DNA of 25,779 nt from Pseudozyma flocculosa PF-1 (lineage: Eukaryota > Basidiomycota > Ustilaginomycetes > Ustilaginales > Ustilaginaceae), in the NCBI RefSeq assembly GCF_000417875.1, contig NW_006920877.1, positions 194,426 through 220,204 of the forward strand, written 5' to 3'. Both the position numbers and the translations under genes were made by a program. Position 1 is the first letter of the stretch. The number at the start of each line of letters is the position of its first letter. The notes under the pieces are model-generated. The model was given only the letters and a program-made list of their open reading frames with translations, was not told the origin of the DNA and searched no databases. Shown here in pieces: positions 9,764 to 18,280 of the stretch.

Positions 9764-9841
9764 GTGAGCCGTGACGCCACGTCGCATCCTCCCATACATC
9801 TCCTTCTCACACCCTCCCCCTCCCCTCTCCCGTCCACGCAG
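9764..9841 (+). other. Probable 5'UTR intron abutting the start codon
   Basis: GTGAGC donor at 9764, a long C/T-rich tract, and an acceptor CAG ending at 9841, the base directly before the ATG. Removal (78 nt) puts CCAAG before the ATG, giving A at -3, a better context than the unspliced CGCAG. Confidence 0.55.
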
Positions 9842-10654
9842 ATGCGATCCCTCCTCTCCCTCTCCCTCCTGCTCGCCCTCTCGACCTCGATGCAGGTCCA
9901 AGCAAAACACCACGGTTTCAGCAGCAGCCACACGACGTACCACTACCCCTCTTCGCCCGGTTCCGGCTACCCGGCCGTGACCCAATCCAAGGGAGGGATG
10001 GGATTGGGCGGCATCTTCGCCGGTTCCCTCGCGGGCGCCGCGGGTGGCACGCTCGGCGTGCTCGCTGTCAAGGATGGGTATAATGCCCTCGTCCACCCGC
10101 ACCCCTCAGCCGCTGGTGGTGGCGGTGAAAAGAGCGAGGGAGGTGCCGGTGGTGGTGAGAAGAAGGAGGGTGCTGCTACGACCACCAACACCAACGCCAA
10201 CACCAACAATGGCGAAGCAGCGACGACAAAGGTCGTCTACGTACCCACGATGCCCGGACCCGTCGTCTACTACGTCCAACCCGGTATTGGCAGTGGCGGA
10301 GCTGCTGCGCTGCCCCTGGCCTACCCGCAGGCCCAAGTCGCACCGCCAGTTTACAACCCGGCCCCCGTCTACGCTTACGGCCAAGCTCCCGCCGTGCACC
10401 CCTACGGCCAGACCTTCCCCGCCTCCCAGGCCCCCGCTCCCATCAGCGGCAGCGGCGGCGGCGCAGCGGGCTACACCGCGCCCGCGTCCGTGCCCGGTCA
10501 AGGCGCGCCGCCCAACAACTTTTACAGGCGCGCCCTCGCTCAGCGTGCCGGTGCTGATGTTGTCCATCCTGCCGCCGCTGACGACGACGAGGAGAAGAAG
10601 GAGGAGGGCAAGGTAGACGACGAAGTGAAACAGGAGGCGGTCGCGTCGTCGTAG
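9842..10654 (+). CDS. Small secreted Gly/Ala/Pro-rich protein, function unknown
   Basis: 270 aa, not recognised as a known family. Residues 1-21 form a clear signal peptide (Met-Arg, a Leu/Ser-rich hydrophobic core, cleavage probably after VQA), so the protein should enter the secretory pathway. A glycine-zipper-like hydrophobic stretch at about 51-76 (MGLGGIFAGSLAGAAGG) could insert in a membrane or self-associate. Then come Gly/Glu/Lys and Thr/Asn repeats (92-128), a Tyr/Pro/Val-rich part (131-190), a Gly/Ala/Pro segment, and an acidic-basic tail (DDDEEKKEEGKVDDEVKQE). Arg-Arg at 229-230 could be a Kex2-type processing site. An upstream in-frame ATG at 9596 is less likely because it buries the signal peptide and lies before the proposed leader intron. 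Candidates are a cell-wall or surface protein; nothing here establishes an effector role. Confidence 0.72.
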   Translation: MRSLLSLSLLLALSTSMQVQAKHHGFSSSHTTYHYPSSPGSGYPAVTQSKGGMGLGGIFAGSLAGAAGGTLGVLAVKDGYNALVHPHPSAAGGGGEKSEGGAGGGEKKEGAATTTNTNANTNNGEAATTKVVYVPTMPGPVVYYVQPGIGSGGAAALPLAYPQAQVAPPVYNPAPVYAYGQAPAVHPYGQTFPASQAPAPISGSGGGAAGYTAPASVPGQGAPPNNFYRRALAQRAGADVVHPAAADDDEEKKEEGKVDDEVKQEAVASS

Positions 10655-10657
10655 ATT

Positions 10658-10735
10658 CTCGCCCTCGTCCCTCGCCCTCGTCCCTCGCCCTCGTCCCTCG
10701 CCCTCGTCCCTCGCCCTCGTCCCTCGCCCTCGTCC
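10658..10735. repeat. 13-bp minisatellite, six perfect copies
   Basis: Unit CTCGCCCTCGTCC repeated six times without error, starting 4 bp after the stop codon of the secreted-protein gene, so it would be transcribed in its 3'UTR. Confidence 0.92.
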
Positions 10736-10848
10736 TCGTTCCTCGGCCCCCTCCCCCGTCGCCGTTCCTCTACCCCTTCTCTCGATCGTTCGCATCCATC
10801 CCGTCCAATTCCCCTTCTCATCTTCTTCCCCATCTTCGTCCCCGTCCC

Positions 10849-10849
<1 letters not shown>

Positions 10850-10885
<36 letters not shown>
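10850..10885. repeat. (GTCCTC)6 hexamer repeat
   Basis: Six perfect hexamers, preceded by two related GTCCCC units. The opposite strand would read Glu/Asp repeats, which explains an apparent acidic open frame there. Confidence 0.9.
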
Positions 10886-11308
10886 CCGACCCTTCGCCTT
10901 CCACCCACCGTCCGCTCGATGCGACCTCACAAACCGCACCCTCGTTCACCCGTGCCGCCCTCGCGCGATCGGCCATTCACCTCGTCGCTCCCCGACCAGA
11001 CCACGTCCGTACCGACACCGCATCCTTCGCAACGACACCTTGACACACCACACCACCGGCTGAACTGTTCCAGGCTACTTTGATTCCTCCTGCGCCTAAA
11101 CCTGCTCAAGAAAGGCGTTGCGTACAGACGGAGGGTGGAACCAGAAATATGGCGCGTGGCGCGTAGCGGGCTGGTCTGGCCAACGCCGCCAAAGCGACGG
11201 CTTTTGACGTCCGCTCCGCCATGCGCTTCTTCCGCGTCCGCCCTGTCACTGACCCGTCGGTCCGCCACACGGGATCCGTCCGTTTTCCTTGTCTTCGATC
11301 CTGCGACG

Positions 11309-14300
11309 CTATCGAGGCTGTTCCGCCCCCTGTGCGTCCTCCCCCCCTTCCACCGTCGCGGGTGCAGGTGCCGGGTTGGTGATCTTGCACCGCCCCCAGT
11401 TGAACTCCATCGACGTCGACGACGTCTTTTTCTTGCGCCGCGTCCGCAGCCGCCGCTCATCGTCCTCGACGACAACCAGCCGCGTGTGGCCGTCGGGCCC
11501 CACCTCGCGGCGCATGTACTCGAGCAGCGCTGACGGCGGAGACGCGCCCTGGCTCTTTGCGACGGTGCGCGTCGGCTTCTTGCTAGTCGCCGTCCTCGGC
11601 CGGCGCTGGCGCGGGCGCGCGAGCGCCTCGCCGTCCCGGTCCGAGTTCCACGCTGCCGCCGGTGGCGAGGCGATGCGGATCGGGCGCGGCGCCGGCGAGA
11701 CGGCACGATGCCACGCAGCGGCTCCGCCTGCACTGTGCGCCTCGTCGGCCGGAGCGTCGCGGTGCGACGCTCCACTGTCGGGGCAGGCTTCCGGCGGACC
11801 AGGCCATGCCGATGATGACGACGGCACAGCGCCCTGCGGACCGACGAGGGCGTCGAGCGGGGCGCTGCGCGAACGCCCGTGGCGGCCGTACTCGCCCGGC
11901 TCGGAGCGGTAGCCTTCCCTGGCATGGTCGCTGTGCTCGGCATGGGTGGACTCGCCGGCCATGGCGTGAGCCAGCGCCGTCAACGTCTCGTTCCAGTAGC
12001 GAGCCGCCACTGCACCGGCACCGCCGCCAAGCACGGGCGAGTGGGTGCCGCTCGCCGGCGTCGTGCCCTCCGAGGTACGGCTGACGTCGCCGAACGCTGC
12101 GGGCGGATGGTCAAAATAGTGCTTGAGGTGCGACAGCGCATTATCCTTGGGAGGCGACGTGGCGCCTACCACAGCCGCCGTCGAGCACTGAGCCATGGCC
12201 GGCTTGCAGCGCACCTGGCTCGCCGTCGACAGAGCCCGCTGGGCCGACGCCGGCCGCGTCGGAGGGCTCCTCGGCGACAGCGTGCCCGGGCAAAGTAGGC
12301 CAACCGAGGACATCGGAGTGCCGTTCCTCGTCGGCGAGACAGCCTGCGTACCTGGTGGCGAGGCGACGCTGGAGCTGTCGCGACGATGCAGCGAAGACCA
12401 CGCGCGCTGGTAGTCGTCGACGGCCTTACTCGAGGCGTGGCGCATCTGGACAGGTCGCAGCGGCACGCCGTCCGAGGTAAGACCGAGGCTGCTCGCAGCG
12501 TGGCCGGCCTCAGTGGCGTCGGCGATGTCGGCAGGCTTGGCGTGCAGGGAGTGGGCCTGCATCCATGAAGGGCCGCGCCAGGTCATGTGCTGTGGGCCTG
12601 CAGCCTCGGCGTCGCTCGTGGGCCCGGATGCAGGAGCTCGATCGCGACCGCGGTGGAAGGGCAGCGACAAAGGCGTCGCGCCGCTCGTCGGCCCTGCGGC
12701 GCCGGACGGGTTCTGCCAGCTGCAGCGACGCGAGTTGGGCCCACTGCCGAGGTCGGATGCGTAGTGCTGCCCAGGCAGACCGGAGCTCGCAAGATCGTGG
12801 GCATCGTTGTGGGTCGATAGCGCCGGGCTGGTGGGGGCGGAGTCCTCAAAGGTGTCCGGCAAGAAGCACATCGGGTGCGAGAAATTGCGGCTGTCCCTCG
12901 AGACGAGTGCGGGCCTGGTCCGAGCCAGAGTCTTCGGAGCGGGCGACTTTGAGCGAGACGAGGGGCCTGGAGGATGTGCGGCGCTTCTGTCGCCACGTCG
13001 CGGAGATGTCTGCCCCGCCACCGCTGCGGCCGTGTCGTCAGGCAGCCTTGTCCGGTCGGCGGCATCGCCTTGGCTAAGGCTTCGTCGCTTGACCGTCTCA
13101 AGGAAGCCAATCTTGGGCATTCGCTGGTTGGCGGCATCGCTGTCGGTGCCCCGATCGCCCGCATCGCCTGCGCTGTTCTGTAGAAGCCACGGGGCTACGG
13201 CTGATCTGCCGAGTCCTGTTTCTGGGGCCTTGCCTGCAGTCGGTCGCGACAACGAAGGCTGGTCCGTCTCGCTTGCATCGAGGACTTCTTCCTCTTCGTC
13301 TTCTTCTTCGTCGTCGTCGTCAGTCGCGTCCGTCCTCTCCGATGCCGCATCGTCGTCCTCGTCATTTGAGCCAAGATCGGACTCCACGCCTTCTCCGGTG
13401 TCGGCGCCGGAGTCCGTGAGCTCATCGTCCTCTTCGTAGTCCTCGCTGTCGTCTTCCTCGTCCTCGCTGTACCCAGAGCTGGAGGCGGACAGCGTCGACG
13501 AGGCAATCGAGGACGGGCGAATGCCTTGCTCTGCCGCGTGGGGTGCGGGCGACCGTATCGGCCCTCCGCCCCGAATTCCACTGACCCTCTGTTTGTACGA
13601 CAGGGCGTTCGGCGCAGGGCTACCCGAAAGCTTGGAGCGGGATGACGGGTCGCGTGCTTGATCACGTTCGGGATGCGGGCAGACGGTGAACGACAGCGAG
13701 CGCTTTGTCGAATCTGCGACGGCGCCCGCCGCTTCTTGAGGCGCTTCCTCGGGCAACTTGGCCTCGACGCCGGGCTCTGCATGGCCCAGACGCCCTGGTC
13801 GGCTTGGCGCGGGCGACGAGCTCGCCTTGAACTTGCTCAGCGAAGGCCGTGGCCGCGCTAGATCGACGTCATGCCGAGCCTTGCGCTGTGCCAGGATCTC
13901 CTGCGGCGACTGTGCAAACGTGAGCTTGAGGGCTTTGTCAACAGCCGCGGCGGGAGCGAGATCGGCCGCCTTGGGCGTCGATGCCGATGTCTGTGCCACG
14001 CCAGTCAGAGCGGTTGGCGTTTCTGCCGAGGGCGTCCTCGCTGGCGTCGCGTCGTCTTCGTTGTCATTCCCATCGTCGCCTGAAGCGTAGTCGGCTTCGT
14101 TGTCTTCCTCCTCCGTCTCCTTGTCGGCGTGCAACAGGGAGCCGGTCGGGGACGCGGCCAGACTCGTTGGCGGACTGCTGCCACGGGGCACCCAGCTGGA
14201 GCGGGTGCTGCAGCTCTCTTCGCCGGCCGAGGAGGTGCTGTGCTGGGAGCCGCGGCGGCGGGAAGCATCCGCCGACGCCGAAGCAGCGGCAGCTGCGGCT

Positions 14301-15525
14301 TCGCCCGCAGCGCCATGGCCACCGACGCCGTCGGCTCNNNNNNNNNNNNNNNNNNNNNNNNNNNNNNNNNNNNNNNNNNNNNNNNNNNNNNNNNNNNNNN
14401 NNNNNNNNNNNNNNNNNNNNNNNNNNNNNNNNNNNNNNNNNNNNNNNNNNNNNNNNNNNNNNNNNNNNNNNNNNNNNNNNNNNNNNNNNNNNNNNNNNNN
14501 NNNNNNNNNNNNNNNNNNNNNNNNNNNNNNNNNNNNNNNNNNNNNNNNNNNNNNNNNNNNNNNNNNNNNNNNNNNNNNNNNNNNNNNNNNNNNNNNNNNN
14601 NACGGCANGCCATGGCACCGAGCCGTCGGCTCTGGCGTAGGCGAGCGGCCCGCTCGGCTGCGCGCTCGAGAACGTCGGAGCTCTCCTGGAAGACGAGGCA
14701 GCGACGCCGCGTCAGCACCGGCGGCTCGGAGCCCAGGCTAGCGACCCTCTCTTCGGTGAGCGTGAGGTGCTGGTCGACCTGTTCCGAGCGATGCAGGCGG
14801 ACTGCGGTCTGCCTCGGAGCACCCTGTGAAGTTGGCCTGTCTCCTTTCGCCGCGGCGTGCCTTGGCGGCGAGCGCGACGGCGAGCGACGCGGCTTGACTG
14901 GCTCGACAAAGTGCGTCTTGAGAGGCGTGATGGGGGTGCGAGTATCGCGCGGCGCGACGTCGTCGTCGGTTGTGTGTGCCTCCCTCGCAGAGGCAAGCGA
15001 TGTGGGCGAGTCGGCGCCACGATCCTTTCGGAGGATGCCGCTGGATACGGCGGAGGGCAGTGCAGGCCTCTGCGGCCTGTGATTCGAAAGGGCATCGGCG
15101 AGCAAGCTCTTTGGCTCACGGGCGGAGAGCCCAGAAGCAGGCAGGAAGGTGGTGGCTGCCGAGGTCCCAGCCGCGAGGTCGGTGGACTGAACAGGCGAGG
15201 TAGGCTGAGGCTTGTTCTCAGCGGGCTCTGGAGACGAAGGCGTGCGTGCCAGCGGCCTCTTTTCAAAGGTGAGCGGCTCCGGCTGCACCTCTGCGGCCGT
15301 CGCAGATGGACGCCCGAGCGGCTCGGGTTGGGAGATGGCCGTTGCTGCGACCGCAGGTGGCGCTTGAGGCTGCTGCCGTCGCTGCTGCTGTTGAGTCTGC
15401 GACGGCGGCAATGGCGACCTGGAAGGGGCAGGAAGATGGTGCGCCTGGTCCGACCGAGCCGGCGGGCGCCCGCCCTGGAAGGCCGACTCGCGCGTCGGCG
15501 GCGTGGCGAATTGGATCAGGGGCAT
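11309..15525 (-). CDS. Large Ser/Pro-rich acidic, mostly disordered protein, interrupted by an assembly gap
   Basis: Not assigned to a family. Two open stretches on the same strand, 15525-14602 and 14337-11309 (stop TAG), are separated by Ns and are in different phase, but composition and gap flanks suggest one gene of roughly 1300 residues. The N-part begins MPLIQFATPPTRE and has a Gln-rich patch, a basic Ser/Pro segment (PVKPRRSPSRSPPR) and a helical piece (SSDVLERAAERAARLRQS). The C-part has many Ser-Pro sites, a strongly acidic region (plus-strand about 13270-13480) and MPKIGFLETVKRRS, where KIGF resembles an RVxF phosphatase-1 docking motif (weak inference). It ends in a basic, conserved-looking block (DDERRLRTRRKKK then SMEFNWGRCKI). 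The ATG at 15525 has a poor context (T at -3). The frame is open upstream to about 15615 without an ATG, so an upstream exon is possible. Confidence 0.72.
14338..14608. other. Assembly gap (264 Ns plus one isolated N)
   Basis: Ns fill 14338-14601 and one more occurs at 14608. Near-identical sequence lies on both sides (GCCATGG...GCCGTCGGCTC ending at 14337 and again from 14609), differing by small indels. Confidence 0.97.
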
Positions 15526-15678
15526 TATGAGGTGGACGAGGAGGTTGTGGGCGACGAAGGGCAGAGACAACAGCGGATCCTCTGTGGCGGTCGAGGAGCT
15601 GCTCGGGTGAATTCAAGCGTCACCTCTTGGATCGACAGCCGCGGCAACGGAGTATCGACCGGCAATGGACCACGAAGG

Positions 15679-15699
15679 TTAGGGGTTGAGGGTGAGCAT
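15679..15699 (-). other. Upstream ORF, six codons plus stop
   Basis: An ATG at 15699 opens a short frame (MLTLNP, TAA stop) 154 bp before the proposed main start. It matters only if the transcript starts upstream of here. Confidence 0.4.
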
Positions 15700-15795
15700 C
15701 GAAAGACTGTTCCGGTGCGCTGTTGGCAAAAGGGTCGCGAGCGGCTCAAGAGAGGTGGCGAAGGGGAGTCGACGAGGGAGAGGGCGTCGGGTGTC

Positions 15796-15815
15796 GAGCT
15801 GAGCTGAGCTGAGCT
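15796..15815. repeat. (GAGCT)4 pentamer repeat
   Basis: Four exact units about 270 bp upstream of the Ser-rich gene start. GAGCT contains the palindrome AGCT. Confidence 0.85.
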
Positions 15816-15864
15816 GGGAGGGTGTGGATACGATGAGGAGCCAGAGCCCGAAAGGCGCCGAGCC

Positions 15865-15885
15865 TCAGGAGCGCTGTGCAACCAT
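15865..15885 (-). other. Second upstream ORF, six codons plus stop
   Basis: An ATG at 15885 gives MVAQRS then TGA; the same length as the uORF at 15679-15699. Confidence 0.35.
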
Positions 15886-16503
15886 GTCCGGCTGACTGTG
15901 TGACCAGAGTCCGAGGGCGCGATTATGAGCGAGGGGCAAGTAGGAAGCCAAGGCGGCGGAAGCTAGGGGCAGGGCGCTGCTTCGAGGATGACGGTCAATG
16001 GGGCGTGGGGCGCCGACAAAGGAGAAACGGGCTGGCCGGGATGGTGGCGAGGGTGTCGGTTGTGGTTGCAGGTTGGCCGTTGGCCGATGGCCGTTGGGCG
16101 CGATAGGGCTGCTGCAGGCTGCGGAGGATGGGATGCGAGAGATAGGACCGACGGCGAGCAAGTGGGGGTCGAGAAAAAGGCCGGAAGACGGACGGTGCAG
16201 AGAGGGGATGGGCTTGGGTATACGGGGAGCGCGGTGTCGGCCGAGGTGACGGGGATGACGAAACAGGGGTGTGCAGGAGCGTAATCTGGCTGCGGTGGTG
16301 GTGGTGGCAGTGGTAGCGGTGGTGAATGTGGTGCTGGCGCTGGCGCTGGAGCTGACGGCAGGAGAGGCAACCGGAAGGTGGCATCTGCAAGATGGAAGGA
16401 AACCAACAAAGCAACGACCACCGGCAGCCAGGTACGGTACAGCAAAGGTAGGTGGCGCAGGCCTGCCAGGCCAGGACAGGAGAGAGAGAGAGGAAGGCGG
16501 GGT

Positions 16504-16568
16504 CAGCCAGCCAGCCAGCCAGTCAGCCAGCCAGCCAGTCAGCCAGCCAGCCAGGCAGCCAGCCAGGC
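16504..16568. repeat. (CCAG)n tetramer array
   Basis: About 65 bp of AGCC/CCAG tetramers broken by occasional AGTC and GGCA variants. It is the longest tetramer array in the window. Confidence 0.9.
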
Positions 16569-16692
16569 CACGCAAGGGTTTGGCACCGACCCACGCGGGG
16601 TTGGTGGCCTGGACGCCCCGCCTGGAAAATCCCAAAATCGATCCTTGTCCCTCTCCCTCTCTCTTCTCTTCTTCTTAGCCGCATGGCCAGGG

Positions 16693-16720
16693 CAGGACCA
16701 GGACCAGGACCAGGACCAGG
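16693..16720. repeat. (CAGGAC)4 hexamer repeat
   Basis: Four exact hexamers plus CAGG. The unit contains the CCAGG word found in other intergenic arrays. Confidence 0.88.
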
Positions 16721-17041
16721 GGGCCAGCATCTGCCTCTCTTCTCGCCGTGCGTGCATCTGCGTGTGTCAGATCCAGATCAGCCCAGCCAGTGCCAACAAG
16801 CAAGAGATCATCGATTGCATCCCGCGCCTCCCCCACGCCACCCACCCACCCATGGCCCTTCGTTCGTCCGTTTCGAACGGCGACGGGCGCAGCAGCCAAC
16901 ATGGCTGGACCCCCCAAAATCGCGCCCGGTAACACCGTCCCGACCGGCACCACGCCAAACCGGTGCAGTTTGAGGTCTCCAGAGTAGTCGAGGCAAGCAA
17001 GCAAGGAGCCCGCGAGAAAAAACATAAGGAGCGAGGGACCA

Positions 17042-17063
17042 GCATGGCATGGCATGGCATGGC
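17042..17063. repeat. (GGCAT)n pentamer repeat
   Basis: Three full GGCAT units with partial units at both ends; a two-unit copy recurs near 17563-17576. Confidence 0.85.
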
Positions 17064-17114
17064 GCAGAAGGGGGTGCTGCGTCATTTCTTCCCTAGCTTC
17101 GGCCACCAAACCGA

Positions 17115-17140
17115 CCAACCAACCAACCAACCAACCAACC
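17115..17140. repeat. (CCAA)6 tetramer repeat, followed by GTCC/GGTC tetramers
   Basis: Six exact CCAA units plus CC. A separate run of GTCC/GGTC-type tetramers follows at about 17165-17188. Confidence 0.88.
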
Positions 17141-17247
17141 TCGCTCTTCTCTCGCCCATCGACCGTCCGTCGGTCGGTCCGTCCGTCCATCTCGTAACAT
17201 GCATGCAAAGCGCAGCGCAGCCCTGTTGCCGGCGGTCCGACCAAAGC

Positions 17248-17272
17248 CCTGGCCTGGCCTAGCCTAGCCTAG
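17248..17272. repeat. CCTGG x2 / CCTAG x3 pentamer array
   Basis: Five tandem pentamers in which the fourth base changes from G to A partway (CCTRG). It shares its unit with the arrays at 3816 and 7227. Confidence 0.85.
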
Positions 17273-18140
17273 CGCCCCTCGACCTCGCTCGCAGCCATCG
17301 AACCGGCCTCTCAGCCTCCGCGCGGCTGCGCTTCCCTACGGTGCCTCTATCTCTGTTTTTTTCTCTTTTGTGTCTCGCCATTCGATCCTCGTACAGCGGC
17401 CCTTTGGTTGCTGAGCCAAGGCAGCAGCAGCAGCCTAGCCTTTTGTGACATGCCGAAATCGAGCCCGCCCTGCCAGCGCTAGCCAGCCAGCCGTGCCGAC
17501 TCTAGGCGAGGACGATCTGCGCTAATTCCTCACGCACGCACGCACCCTCGATGCAACGTGGTGCATGGCATGGCATCCTCCATTCGCTGCCTCGCATCGA
17601 TCCTGTGCCAAACCCTGCCCTGCCCTCGGCCAAATTGCCGCGGAACGTCATCTTGCCTGCTGGACACGACACGGCCGAGAAGATAGGCCCGGGGCTTTTC
17701 AAGTTTCCGCAACTCAGCTCTTCGCAAGATTTCCTCGCTTTTCGAAAATCAACCGGTTGCGCCGCTTTCGGAAAATCGCTCGGTTGCCAGGATTTTGGCG
17801 AGTTACGAATTCGGGGAACCAGCGCCGGGAGCAGGCTCTCTTCCGCCGCCGGGTGACTGCCAGCTGCTGCCAGATCGCATGGCCTCGGCAGTTTTTCCTG
17901 TTTTCGAAGCCTAGAGAGTGCGGCAACTTTGGTATTACCTTCAAGGCCCTCATTCTTCGGGCTTCACAAGTGGACCCCTTCTGATCCTCTCGGAGCCGCG
18001 CCTCGAGATGACCAGCCCCACTCGGCCGACCGCTAGCTCAGTCAGTCCCTCGATGACTCCATGCGTCCGCCACCGTCGACGGTCAGAGTCACCGTTCACC
18101 ATGCCTTCCTCTCGACGCAGAGAGGATGACAGAGTGCACC

Positions 18141-18194
18141 GCACAGTACAGCACGGCACAGCACAGCACAGCACGGCACAGCACAGCACGGCAA
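18141..18194. repeat. GCACA/GCACG pentamer array
   Basis: About ten 5-bp units (GCACA, GCACG and close variants) about 90 bp beyond the stop codon of the EDC4-KMO gene, so probably in or near its 3'UTR. Confidence 0.85.
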
Positions 18195-18280
18195 AGATGG
18201 AATGCAAAAGACTGTGCAATTGACCGTCGTCGTCTCCGTCTACCTAGATTGTCTGCCTCGTCAATCAAGCTACCCTTTGC

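Larger units (their letters stand above)
8930..9841. promoter_or_regulatory. Intergenic region: GST 3' flank and promoter/leader of the secreted-protein gene
   Basis: About 0.9 kb. The first part, AT-richer just after the GST stop, should hold its 3'UTR. The later part holds a TATA-like element, a (GGTC)4 tract at 9637-9652 and a probable leader intron. No credible gene was found; the open frames crossing this region lack recognisable features. Confidence 0.55.
10655..11308. other. Convergent intergenic region with minisatellites
   Basis: 654 bp between two converging stop codons, so it should hold both 3'UTRs. The left half is almost all C/T-rich tandem repeat; the right half (about 10900-11308) shows no gene or structured element I can support. 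Confidence 0.6.
15526..18280. other. Long repeat-rich intergenic region
   Basis: 2.75 kb between the start of the Ser-rich gene and the stop of the EDC4-KMO gene, both on the minus strand. The right end of this stretch should hold the 3'UTR of EDC4-KMO and the left end the promoter and leader of the Ser-rich gene. I found no gene with a convincing start, domain or splice structure on either strand, and no tRNA. At least seven different 4-6 bp tandem repeats are scattered through it (listed separately). Confidence 0.6.

Noticed and set aside
9010..9774. Plus-strand open frame of about 250 codons between the GST and secreted-protein genes
   Set aside because: Arg/Ser-rich, no domain, crosses the TATA-like element and leader of the next gene.
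10106..10939. Minus-strand open frame with Glu/Asp and Gly/Arg repeats
   Set aside because: Produced entirely by the (GTCCTC)n and 13-bp repeats; it overlaps the secreted-protein gene in antisense.
15963..16445. Minus-strand frame starting with a signal-peptide-like segment (LYRTWLPVVVALLVSFHLAD)
   Set aside because: It has no ATG (the first codon is TTG), no splice site that supplies one, and downstream is only Pro/Ser/His low complexity. Worth a look if transcripts appear, but not supportable.
16504..16568. Regularly spaced repeats that could suggest a CRISPR-like array
   Set aside because: These are contiguous 4-bp tandem units without spacers, in a eukaryotic genome.
17565..17984. Plus-strand ATG-initiated frame of 139 codons over the AT-richer block
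   Set aside because: Arg/Phe-rich with no recognisable domain, starts inside a GGCAT repeat, and the underlying DNA is internally duplicated. I treat it as noncoding.
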